Origin: Owenia fusiformis
Lineage: Eukaryota; Annelida; Polychaeta; Sabellida; Oweniidae
Assembly: GCA_903813345.2 (NCBI GenBank)
Contig: CAIIXF020000008.1
Location: 35,550,867-35,614,866, forward strand
Length of the DNA stretch: 64,000 bases
Reading direction: 5' to 3'
Position 1 is the first letter of the stretch. The number at the start of each line of letters is the position of its first letter. The position numbers were made by a program, and so were the translations under genes. The notes below the pieces were generated by a model. That model saw nothing but the letters and a program-made list of their open reading frames with translations. It did no database searches and had not been told where the DNA came from. Shown in pieces: positions 34,740-47,300 of the stretch.

Positions 34740-36336
34740 CTCCATGCTGGGTTCAAACTTGGTACCCCCTGGCACCCCGTCATAAAAAAACGGGTACCCA
34801 AAAAAACGAAAAATTCGAATATATAACATAATTAGATCATTAGAAAACGTGTATAAGTTTTGTTTGTTGAGAATGAGAATTGGAGGTTTAGATCAATGAA
34901 ATAACCAAACTTCCTGTTATTTTCGCTGTAATACATGTACATAGATCCTGGAAGCAGATTGAATAGAGCAGGGTTTATAATGAAATAATGAACATTCATT
35001 ATTGGCTATGCTGCATTCTGATTGGTTTAGAAATTCAAATAGAGCACGGTCATGTTTGAATACTATTTATCAGTCAGCAGTAATCCAATCTAGCGTCGCT
35101 TTGAAAAACGTCAGTTGTGCGTCGCATTCTTTTGCAAAAATTCTTATTTTCGTTGTATTTTATCCGAATTAGAAACAAAATGATCAATCCCTTCCACTCT
35201 CTCATTTCTACATTATAACTGCTCATGCTCGCTTAGCACAACAAAATAAGTAAATGGCTCCAGACAGCGAATATGTCAACCCGTGAGTTTTCCAGCTCAT
35301 TTCCACATTTTTCAAAATGAATTTTGTAATATGCATAGTGTCCAGTGGAAGAATGATGTTTTAAGATACTTAACTAACTGAAGGTGTTATGCAGGAGCTT
35401 GAATCTGAAGGAAAGACACCAGGTCGTTACATCCTAAAAGATGAATATAAAACTGGCTTACATCTGTGAAAACAACGTACAAGTGTTGCTGTTTTCCCTG
35501 TGCAAAAGTCTCACTGAGATGACCTTGAGATGAGGCGGCACTTGTTTGTTGTGTTGACATGCTAAACATATCGGCTCATCTGTGTACATCATTTTTTGGG
35601 ACACTTACAGTTTGCATACCAGGCGACACTTGAGTGGATTACCACCGACGGTTTATTGTAGAAAAACTGAATTTTGACCTTGATTTTCTAAGGCAATTTT
35701 GTTTTTTTCTCAGATTTGCCAGTTTCCATCGTTTATGCCCAAAAGCCAAAAGTTGCTGGGCTGCACATACTTAACCAAATTATTTAGAGTGAACGACTGG
35801 GGATGGAACCTAAAAATGTGCACCCCCTTGACATTTGCTGGCTACGCCCCTGGACTTTGTTGTGTCAACCATTGAGCATAAGCATAATCTCCAAGAGATA
35901 AAAAAGAAAATGTAAAATGGACTTACTTCTTCATGAATTCCGGAAGTTTTGATACGCTTTATTTTAAGCATTCACACAATGTGCAAGCATTAGTAACTTT
36001 AAACTATATTTTCACATTTATTTCACATTTAGATGGCGATGCGATCTTTGAATGAAGCCTTTTTCATTTGCGCATACATGCACATGTGGCAATGCAATCT
36101 TAGAATGAAGTCCTTTTTAAATGCTTGAAAATCTGAACAAAAAACGAACCTTGGGTAGATTGCCTCTACTCGAAAAATAGGAAATTAAAAATAAGTAACG
36201 TTTATTTCTATCAGATACTGTGCTTATTCTTCTTGATCAACAGCTGATAGAGCTACATCCATGAATGTTTACTAGCTTCTCGTAGGTATGTGGCAGTCCC
36301 ATTCTTTAGCTAAGTCTTATTTTTGTATGTTTTCAG
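34740..36336. other. Upstream region or 5' intron of the large plus-strand gene
   Basis: No coding exon recognised. A short piece at 35820-35855 (CTGGCTACGCCCCTGG) is a fragment of the GTAGCCAG repeat family. The interval probably holds a 5' intron ending at TTTTCAG, 36336. Confidence 0.4.
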
Positions 36337-36343
36337 ATCATTC

Positions 36344-36367
36344 TGAAACAGATTTAATGGCGTAATA
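36344..36367 (+). promoter_or_regulatory. 5' UTR with two-codon upstream ORF
   Basis: The UTR exon starts at 36337 after TGTTTTCAG. An in-frame TGA at 36344-36346 supports the downstream start. ATG GCG TAA (36357-36365) is a minimal upstream ORF ending 2 nt before the main ATG, so it could damp initiation or favour leaky scanning. Confidence 0.5.
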
Positions 36368-38377
36368 ATGAGCAAGAAAACTGATATAAAAAAGATATCT
36401 CCGCCTAACAAACGTCGAAGCCTTGATGAGATTGTGCAAGATATATATGAAGGGAAGCGCTATACTCCTCTAACATTGACAGGCCATAATAAATTATCTG
36501 AATCAATTGAAAAACCCATATCTAATGAAAATGAAGCAAAAATAACATCAAAGAAACATTCAGGAAACAAATGGATAAAGAGCACTGAAGAAGATAACCC
36601 TGAATCTGAATTTGAGCCGAAGCTAAATATCTCCGGAACAATGAACTCCCATGTACCCGAAAGCTCCAATATAAAACCATTGGAGAAATATATTGGTACA
36701 ATGCCATATACAATTGACAGGGATAGTGAATCCTGCATGTTTTTATGTGACTCTTCTAGCCAGAATAAAATGGACACTTTAGAGTCCCCTCCCACAAGTC
36801 TATTGCTCCCAGTCTCTTCAATCAATTTCAGCGACGTCAAAATGCACGAAGAGCTCAAAGAAGATGAATATTCATGTTATTCTCCAGAAACTATATCAAT
36901 TGATGGCGAAGGATATAGAAGCGAAATTGATGTGGATATAGAACCAGCCATTCATGATGACATTCAACAGCTGAATGATGCCAATGATTATGAACAGTCA
37001 AATGAATCTAAAGATAATGACATTAAATTAGCTGAATCTCCTAATAGCTGTGATGCTTTGTACAACATTGGAGATGTATTTGGAAAACTGAGTACATTAC
37101 ATCCAGATGTTGATAACAAAGGAGAAGATGACTTTAGAAATGGAGCTCTGAAAAGTCCAGATAAAACATACCAATGCCTTGACAGTAAGATAGAAGATCT
37201 ATCTCATTCTGGAAGTAGTGAACTTGAAGGGAAAGACACTATAGTAATAAATAAAGAAACAACTAAAACAAAGTCTGTAAAGGAAAGTACACTTACTCAT
37301 ACAAGATTGACTACACCTAACCATATGGCCTTGACAGAGAAAATTACATGTTCAGACTTCAAGAGAGACATTACAGTGAAGAAAGATCAGTTAATGAATT
37401 CAGAATCACTAACTGTAAATACTGCAACCTTTTCAGCACCACCTCAATTAAGGCGTTCTAGAAAAATGAAAATAACAAAAGAATTGGTAAATATTGTCAA
37501 AGAGAATAAAGTCTCAAGGCCACAGAGTGTTCCGCCAGCTATTGAAAGGACAAGGTCTTCCTCTCGGTACATGAAACCTTTGTCAAATGTCGTAACTTCA
37601 TCATCATTTGGTGCATCCAGGACAATTTCATATGACGACATCAGAGTGCGGTCAAAATCAGTTCCTCCAAGTCCAAGACTCATACTAAAGATTCCTGATA
37701 TAAGTAAAGGCCTTGGGCATACAACAATCAATGCCAGTATAGAAGGGGTCCAGTTTACTCCATCAACACCAAAGACAACTTATAACGATTTGGTCAATTG
37801 TTTACAAAAGCAGAGACATGAACTAGACCATACCTCAAACGCGAACACTAACTATGAGGTGAAAGATGATGATGTGGCTGATGATCATACAGAACACACA
37901 AATGATGATGATGAACACAATGAGAATGATAATGATGAGGAACTTGAGGAAATCATGAAAAACATAGAAGAACAAAACAAAGACGATAGTATCATTGATG
38001 AGGAAAACATTGTTTTAAGAGATGACACTACTCTGAGCATCTTTGATGAAGACACCATCAGTGTATCAAGTGATATTGACATAGACACAACAGTTGATAT
38101 TGATATAGAAGATGACTCAAGAGATCAAATCCATTTTCTCTCATCAGGACTTGACCTTGACGAAAACACTAATCAGAGTATAGATATGGGGATCAAAGCC
38201 AACATGAAGGAAGGAGATTTGCAAATTTCTCATGATCAAGATGAACAAAATGTAGAATTAACTCAAGACTCGGGATTCGACTCCATCTTCCAGTCTTTTA
38301 ATGAATCTCATTCCCAGATGGTGTCAGATGGTGTCAGAAGCTTTGAGGAGAATATGACCATTAACACACCAGAGCAG
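36368..38377 (+). CDS. Large gene, first coding exon: acidic Ser-rich region
   Basis: 670 codons, donor CAG|GTAAGA, phase 0. Basic head (SKKTDIKKISPPNKRRSLDE), then long acidic/Ser/Thr stretches, a basic patch with SRPQSVPP and RSKSVPPSPRL (SP/TP sites), and an Asp/Glu-rich run near residues 490-590. No folded domain recognised. Confidence 0.88.
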
Positions 38378-41300
38378 GTAAGAGATTAATTTCATGTTTC
38401 AATATTTTACTGACATAAATTATATTGACTCATAAGCTCTCCACGTTTGTCGAGTTTTCAGAAATATTATAAATTAAAAGTCAAGAAGAATTAAATAGAT
38501 ACTTACAGTATTAGTGATATTTCATTATATTTAATTCTCTCAAATGATTTGTAGGGGTTGTTTTTTTCATTTGGATTTTATATGATAGGGGGCCAGGGGG
38601 AGACAGGAATATGATTTGAAATATCATACAATTAAATTTCTCATTGACTTGTGCTGATAAAAATGATACCCCATATCACTAGTAATCCATACATTAAAAT
38701 GACATCACTTTTTGACATCACAATTGCCATTACATCAACACAATCAAGATTAACAATAGAGATGTTAATTAAGAAATATTACACGCTCACAGGTTCTCTT
38801 AAAAACATGTGACTTAACCTCCCTAATATTTTGACAGTGGTTGGTATTCTACTTTTGACATGAGATTTTATCAGTCTCATAGTCATTTCTTTTCTTTCCT
38901 ACCAGGTAGAATATGATGAAAACAATAATATAGAAGATGATTGGCAAGAGCCTCTTGGTGATGATATTAATGCAAACAGCACACCAAGTGGCAAATCCAA
39001 AGAGGAGAATCAAGAAGATGATGTTGCTCAATCAGCATGTAGCAATCAAGATAAACCTCCAAAAATAGAGAGAAAAAGTATGGTCATATCACCGTTTTCG
39101 ATCATGTCCCCGATAGACCCATATTCTTTGAGTGACTCAATGCGGCTATCACCATCCATGTTCATGTTTGATCCAACAAAAGCTGTAGCCCTAGATAGGC
39201 TATCCCCTACAGCATTGTTACTTGGGATTGAAGACAGCCAAGATGGTCAACAATGTCGACGATTATCAAGTTCACCTCCAGTGATTTTGGATGCAAGGTC
39301 TCTGAGGAGTGTATGTTCATCACTCTCTGGAAACTCATCACCTCTTGTGTCTTCATCCCCTCTATCAGGGCTATCACCTCAAATTACAGTGAACCATAAT
39401 ATCCACATTACAAACTCTTGTCCAAATGATAACAAGGAGAATGCAACACAAGCTCCAACAAGTATCCATACTACAGTTAACATCCCTCAAGCTGCACAAA
39501 CAAATTCCCAAAACACTGGAGTTCATTTTCAGAATCCGGTCGGTGCAACATCTTATAACCTTCAACAGTCTTCTGTATTACAGCCTCCAATTGGCTCATC
39601 TCAAATGTACATAATTGGGGCACCAGAGGGTGTCCCAACAGTTCCAGGGATATACTTAGATGCCCCACCCAAAGTCCCTACCTACTGTGCTATACCATGC
39701 GCCTGGAATCACATTGGAGTTCCTGTATCATATAGGGTGTGCTATATGCCATATAACCCCTCCATGGTAGGGTTCAGTCCAAAGCAAGCTTGTAATCCTC
39801 TTCTCCTAAACCTAAGTACTTCCAAACAGCCAAGTAGGGATCCTAGTTTCTCTGGAAAACAACCAAACCAGGAGCATTCTGTAAGTGCCGACCAAAACCA
39901 TGTGGAAGGAAATGGTATGGACGTAAAGCATGAGAAAGATGAACAGAACTGCCAAGTTAAACATCTTCAACCTAAAGATGATGAAATTATAGAAATAGCA
40001 AGTGGGGAAGCTAATGCTGTTGATATTCACAACTGGATTGAGACGCATGGTGAAAGGAAAATCTCTAGTCAACAGAAAAGAAAAGATTTAATCAAAGAAA
40101 CTTATGAAGTGAAGAAGGTACATGAAGGGAAAGATACAGGGAGAATGACACCAGCTCTTGGTAAAGCTTCACCTTATGATTCTGACACCAGTCAGGCAAA
40201 TACACTCAATGGCAGGATGACTCCAATTAACGACACAAGGAATAAATCAATGTATGGTAGGGTGACACCAGATGGTGTCAGGACCAAATCTGTGAGTAAC
40301 ATGATGACATCGCCTGATGTCACAATGAGCAATACATCAACTGGTAGAGCAACACCTTTTGGTTCTGGCTCTGATCCTATAAATGATAGAGTGACGCAAA
40401 TTGACACCTCAAAGAACCATTCTGTAAATGGTAAGCTGACACCAGTTGACATCGAAAGAAGTCAGCCCATAAATGGTAGAGCAACACCACTCAACATCGC
40501 AGCAAGCAGTTCGGATAGTGGGAGATCGACTCCTATCTCAATGAGTACAGACAATTTTATTGTGCCTACTATTAGAAAATCTAAGACTGTCCGGCAAATG
40601 ATTAAACTAAATAAGCGCAACTTGGAAGATTCAGAGTCGCCAACATCCAGAAAGAGGCCAAATTTAAATCGAAGTGTTTCAGCGCCACCTAATGCCCCAA
40701 AATGTATTGTTCCGTCCAGGGGAACCTCAGCGCCCCCTTGTGCACCAAGAAATACAAATCCCTCCCCAGGAATATCACCAATTCCTTCCACACAATCCCC
40801 CAGCATATTTCTATCACCAATTGGGTTCACTGGAGCTCTATCAACTGCTAGACATATGCAACAGCCATGTCCTATAATCCTTGCCCCATTCCCTAAAACA
40901 AATACCCAAAGCTCTTTCAAAGCTTCATCAAAAGCCCCAAGCCCTAGCACTAATTCAAATCCCCACCAGTCATCAAAATGTATCAAAATGGACAGTTCAC
41001 ATAGATTTGGAAATCAGACAACAGATATTGTCAACTCTATGCACAAGCTGATTCAGAAAATACCAAATATGGGGCCATACGAGGAATTCAACAACTCAGA
41101 TTTCACTCCAAATCTCGGCAATCTCAGAGATTTGGAAAACAGGGAATCGGTGAAGAATATGACTGAAGTGTTGATCGATGATAAGAAAGAGCCTGTTCTA
41201 ATGAGCACGACACAACCACACTTTCAATGCGAAAAGAACATCTTAGATGATGGTGCTTGTGATCTTCCTCCTGCATATACACTTGAAGGTATGGTATTAA

Positions 41301-44300
41301 GCTCATGATTTTTGTATATGAAAAACCATGAAGTCCTTATCTGAAACTTTCTTTTGTCTGTTTTACAATAAGGACGAACTGTGATTCAAACATACCTAGA
41401 CTAACTGCAGTTATTATGAATAAATTTGTTTCACCTTATGCTTAAATATTTACATTTCTTGAAATTTTGTGAAGTATGACTCACTGATATCTAATTATCT
41501 TTAACCGCCTATTTTAAATGACAAGATTATTTTTCTTCAATTCAAGATATCTTTAAAAACAGCCTCCCCAAGTCATGTGGTAACCTTTTTTATGAATTTG
41601 TTAAAATATTTTTCAGGAAGCTCCAAAGATGCCATGGCAACGAAACAATGGGGATTTTCAATGAGTAACCATAGCAACTCGCCAGCTTTTACATCCAGAA
41701 TTGCTCAAAAGCCAGTTGCAACAATCAAACCTAAGACAAAGACTCCAAACAAGCAACGATCACATTCTGCACCAATAACCATAGAAACAAACTCTTTGAT
41801 GTCACACCAATCTGGCGCATCAGTGGCTCAACTTGGTGTGTCAACATTGACTGAGTCTGGTGTGTCTTCCAACAAGCCCCCTAGGGGTTTGTTACATAGT
41901 CCAAGGAACCTGTCTCAAGTTACCTATGGTCAGCCATCAGCACTCCCATTTCCAAGAAACACATATTCCTTTGTCATAGATCAATTGTACACAAGCCAAC
42001 AAGGATCTAATCAACAAAGCTTGAACCAACAAGGCCTAAGCCAACAAGAACAAAGTCAACAAGGTCTTAACAAACATGGCTTGAGCCAACAAGGTCAATG
42101 TCAACAAGGGTTAAACCAACAAGGACAAAGTCAACAACGCTTGAACCAATACGGCTTTGACCAACAAGGACATAATCAGCAAGTTCTCAACCAGCAAGGA
42201 CAAAGTCAACAAGGACAACATAAACAAGGCTTTAGTGAACAAGAACAAAGTCAGCAACTTCTGAACCAACAAGGACAAATTCAACAAGCCTTGCACCAAC
42301 AAGGACTAAGTCAGCAACTTCTGAACCAACAAGGACAAAATCAGCAAGGCTTGAACCAACAAGGACAAAGTCAACGAGGCTTAAACCTACAAGGACAAGA
42401 TCAACAAAATCTAAATAAACAAGGCCAAGGTCCACAGGGTTTAAACCAACAAGGACAAAATCAGCAAGTCTTGACCCAACAAGGACAAAGTCAGCAAGGC
42501 TTGAACCAACAAAGACAAAGCCAGCAAAAATTGAATCAGCAGAAACTTAATCAGAGCATGAGCCAACAAGGCTTTAACCTTCATGGTTTTAACCTACAAA
42601 GTCAAACACTAAATTACTTAGCTTTGACTGCCTTATCTCAACAAAGCCCACAAGGCCTGCACCCTCAAGGGCTTACATTACAACATGTAAATCCAACAGC
42701 CCTGAATATTCCTCAAAAGTCACCAGGAATAAACTGCTTAATCCAACAGTCTTGTAATCTGCAAGACCAAAACAACAAAAGACATCAGGGTCTTCCTCAC
42801 CAACCTGTTGATCCAAAGGCATTTTCCCAAAATTGTGTGAACGTACAAACGCTCAACCAACAATGTCTCCCCCATCAAGCTATCAACCCACAGGACCTTG
42901 ATCATCCAGGCCTCTCAACACATACATTAAATTCACAGGCCTTCAACCAACAGGACCTTTCCCAGCACACTCTTAACCCACAGAAATTCAACCCTCAAGG
43001 GCTTTATCAACATACTTCTAATCCACAAGGCCTTTCTCAACATGCTCTTAACACAATGAGCTTCAACCATCAATGTCTTTCCAGGAACCCTGTAAATCCA
43101 ATGGGCAATATGGATCTTAACCATATAGACATGAACACTGAGGCCATTAACAACCAAGGCCTCACCAAAGAAGCTCTGAACTTACATAGCTTCATTCCTC
43201 AAGGGATTACCCCGCAAGGTCTTTCTCAAATCCCTACCCCACAGGGTCATACCCCACAAGGCATTACCTCTCAAGTCCCTACCCCTCAGGGTCTTAACCC
43301 ACAAGGCATTACCTCTCAGATCCCTTCCTCTGAGGGTCTTACCCCACAAGGCATTACCCCTCAAATCCCTACCCCTCGGGGTCTTACCCCACAAGGCCCT
43401 GCCCCACAGGGACTAACTCCACAAAGCATTACCTCTCAAGTCCCTACCCCACAGAGTCTTGCCCTACAGGGCCTTACACCACAAAACCTCTGTAGCCCTA
43501 CTCTACAAGGTCCCACCACACCAAGAATTTCCCTGCAAGGTCTGACCCCACAGGGCCCTATCCCACAAGGCCTGACCCAACAGGCCCCTTCCTTACAAAG
43601 CCTTCCCCAACAGGCCCCTTCCCTACAAAACCTTACCCAGCAGGTCCCTACCCCACAAGGCCTGACCTCACATGGCACTGTCCCACAAAGTCTTAACCAA
43701 CAGGTCCCTACTCCACAAGGCCTAACCCCACAGGGCCCTATCCAACAAAGTCTTACCCAACAGGTCCCTCTCCCTCAAGGCCTAACCCCACATGTCCTTG
43801 ACCTCAGTATGACAGGCCTGACACAGAGATCACTCAGCCAAAAAGATCTGGTTACCCAAGAACTGACTGAAAGACTTGCAGCTGCTGAGCGCACCCACAT
43901 CTCTGACCTGGCAGAAAGGGTCCAATTATTAGGTAAGTATCATTTGTAGTATACATTTTACATGTAGATTTGGTTAAGTTTAGCTTTTGGCAAACACTTA
44001 TTAAAGGCCATTTCATTGAAAAATAGTCATTAATTAGGAAAATGCAGTTTTTAAACCAATAAAATTTTGAATTTTCCAAAAAATAAGTTTACCAAAATCA
44101 GTTTTTCTTTTGAGAAATATTGCAAGTGTTATAAATCATATTATAATTTCCAGTGGTTATATAATATACCTGTTTATCATGTTATCAGAAAATTATATTT
44201 CTAAAACTCCTTGGAATTTGTCATACCCCTCCCTACTTCACATTAAAAAAAACTCTTCACAAATCATCTCTCCACTCTCCTTTGTCTTTATCCACCATTG

Positions 44301-47300
44301 ATTCTATACAATATTACAGAGCATTATGATCCCCAAGAGACCCCAGTGCGACATTCTACAGGCATTGTGCTACCCAGATTCAGGTCTGGTAAGGTGCCTT
44401 TGTCTTTATCCACCATTAATTTTATCCAATATTACAGAGCATTATGATCCCCAAGAGACCCCAGTTATACATTCTACAGGCATTGTGCTACCCAGATTCA
44501 GGTCTGGTAAGGTGCCTTTGTCTTTATCTACCATTGATTCTATACAATATTACAGAGCATTATGATCCCCAAGAGAGCCCAGTTATACATTCTACAGGCA
44601 TTGTGCTACCCAGATTCAGGTCTGGTAAGGTGCCTTTGTCTTTATCTACCATTGATTCTATACAATATTACAGAGCATTATGATCCCCAAGAGAGCACAG
44701 TTAGACATTCTACAGGCATTGTGCTACCCAGATTCAGGTCTGGTAAGGTGCCTTTGTCTTTATCTACCATTGATTCTATACAATATTACAGTGCATTATG
44801 ATCCCCAAGAGAGCACAGTTAGACATTCTACAGGCATTGTGCTACCCAGATTCAGGTCTGGTAAGGTGCCTTTGTCTTTATCCACCATTGATTTTATCCA
44901 ATATTACAGAGCATTATGATCCCCAAGAGAGCCCAGTTATACATTCTACAGGCATTGTGCTACCCAGATTCAGGTCTGGTAAGGTGGACTGCAAGACTTT
45001 CAAACCCAAACATTTTGATCTACAAAGTCTGCAGATTGGAACATACAGGGTAAGTTTCAGACCATGGGTGTAGATTTTGCCAAATGGAGACAATGGTACT
45101 ACCTGGTTAGTTCTCTCATATGTTTAGAATTACGGGTGATTTGATAAAGTACATGTTGTTTGATGGGATCTCTACCCCATTGAAATGAGAAAGCAAGTTA
45201 CCCAATTGAAATGTGAAAGCAAAGGTATCGCATTGAAATGTGAAGGTAAATCACCCACTTGAAATGTGAAAGCAAAGTACCCAATTGAAGTATGAATTTA
45301 AAAAGTACCCAATTGAAATGGGAAAGCAAAGTATCAAATTGAAATGTGAAAGCAAGTACCTAATTGAAATGTGATAGCAAGTACCCAATTGAAATGTGAA
45401 AGCAAGTACCCAATTGAAATGGGAAAGCAAAGTATCCAATTGAAATGTGATAGCAAGTATCCAATTTAAAATGTGATAGCAAGTACCCAATTGAAATGTG
45501 AAAACAAAGTGTCCAATTGAAATTTGAAAACAAAGTGTCCAATTAAAATATGAAAGCAAGGTACCGAATTAAAACAACTTTCACTTGAAAATAAGGAAAC
45601 ACAGAAACACATTTTAAATGTTAAATCATGATACTTAGTTAATTTACTTTACAACTTAACCTGAAACTTTTCAGATGGATTATGATCCTTGTGACAAGAA
45701 CAGGATTGCAAAGTTGAAGGTCATTTTTAGTAAAAGGCAAGTGTCATTTTTTATGTTAGTAAACAAAATAATTATTGCCCCCCCCCCATTTGGGACATTG
45801 GGACAAGAATCATTTCCTAAGTGACAAGCATAGTTTGTGATAAGAGGAGTAATAAATTGACGAGGAAATTTCCAAAGTGATAGAAGTAAATTTCATAACT
45901 AGACTCAAATTGTTTATTTAAATATAGTTTGACAAAAATTGTCTACAGACTTTATCAATAAAGTAATAGTAAGTTTATTTGTTATATGGGAACTATCATT
46001 TTACTTATCATTCACTACAAAATAGAAATGTATTAACTATTTACATCTAACTGTATTATGTTTTTTCTTTTGATAGGCGAATACACTACGATTTTCAGAT
46101 GAACTCTTCCAAGGATGCCTTGCAGACCCATACTAGGAATATGGCAAATATCGAAGTAGATTTCGAATCAATTGTAGGCTTTACCATATTTGGAAGGGAG
46201 ATTGTCATTGAAGTAAATCAGCCACCATACATGCGTATAGGTCAAAGAATGAAAGATGGATTTGATAGTGAGAGAAGGAGTGTGAACCAGTTACTTGGAG
46301 TGGATTTGACGAAGGGTCAAATTGAGACTGTTCCTTACCATAGGGTATGTTATATGATTCTCCAACCCCCAAGGAATTTTTTGTGTCTAAAATTCTTATT
46401 TAATACCTTTTTTCAATCGTATTTCAAAATGTATAAAGAATATATAGAGCCAACAAAAAGTACTAAAAATCAAGCCCAATGTCCTCTTTAAGAACCCTGT
46501 TTCTTATCTTACTATATTCACTTGGAATCCATAGAACTAATATCCTTATCACTTTTCTGTTTGTTGAGACCCAATCAATTTGAGTTTTTCTGAGATAATG
46601 AGGATTTCAGCAAGAGTGTATTGACTTAACATGAGGATATCATCATATCATCTTGGAAATACAAAATCCTCATCATCTCATAAAGAGCTCAATTTGATCG
46701 AGTCTCAACAAAAAGTAGTATTGGTGGAATCCAAGATACTGAGGACATTTGGTGTACTACTGTTTGCATTTAGATCAAATGCAGCTTACTTTTTTAACAC
46801 TCATCATACATATATTTGTTTGATTCACAGATAATTTCTACTTCTTTTTTATTATAAGAAAACAATAATTAGTTAAATTCATTATCAATAATTTTGTTTA
46901 TTCTGTGTGTTTTTTAATTGTCACATTAAAATTCAAAAGCTATCAAAGTTTGTCAAAGTTAATTGTTCTTTTATATTGGGCATATCGTCATGTCAACTTT
47001 TTTGAAAGAATAAAAATAGTTGTTTGGTTTGGCAATTGTGTTTGGCCAATGGTACCATGTTACACAATCAGCATAGGAAGGACATACCGGACCGTTGTTA
47101 TAAAGACCAAACAAATTTGAAAAATGGCAAGCTTTATACCACCATGCCCCGTCATATAGTATAGCACAGTTGTCAGTGCTTGTTGTGTCATGATCATTGT
47201 CCTTTGTACTAAATTGCATACCATTGTGGTGAGCAAGAGAATCCCCAGCATCTCCACTGTATCCACCAATCGTCAGTTTGTAGTTGGATTTTGCGTCGCT

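Noticed and set aside
35387-35569. 60-codon minus-strand frame
   Set aside because: No domain, no matching splice partner; left as non-coding.
42111-43678. Minus-strand frames of 60-80 codons
   Set aside because: Shadows of the Gln-rich repeats of the plus-strand exon.
44326-44919. Overlapping 79-codon frames repeating every 118 bp
   Set aside because: They cross the mini-introns in a different frame; the phase 1-1 exon reading continues the upstream coding frame and is preferred.
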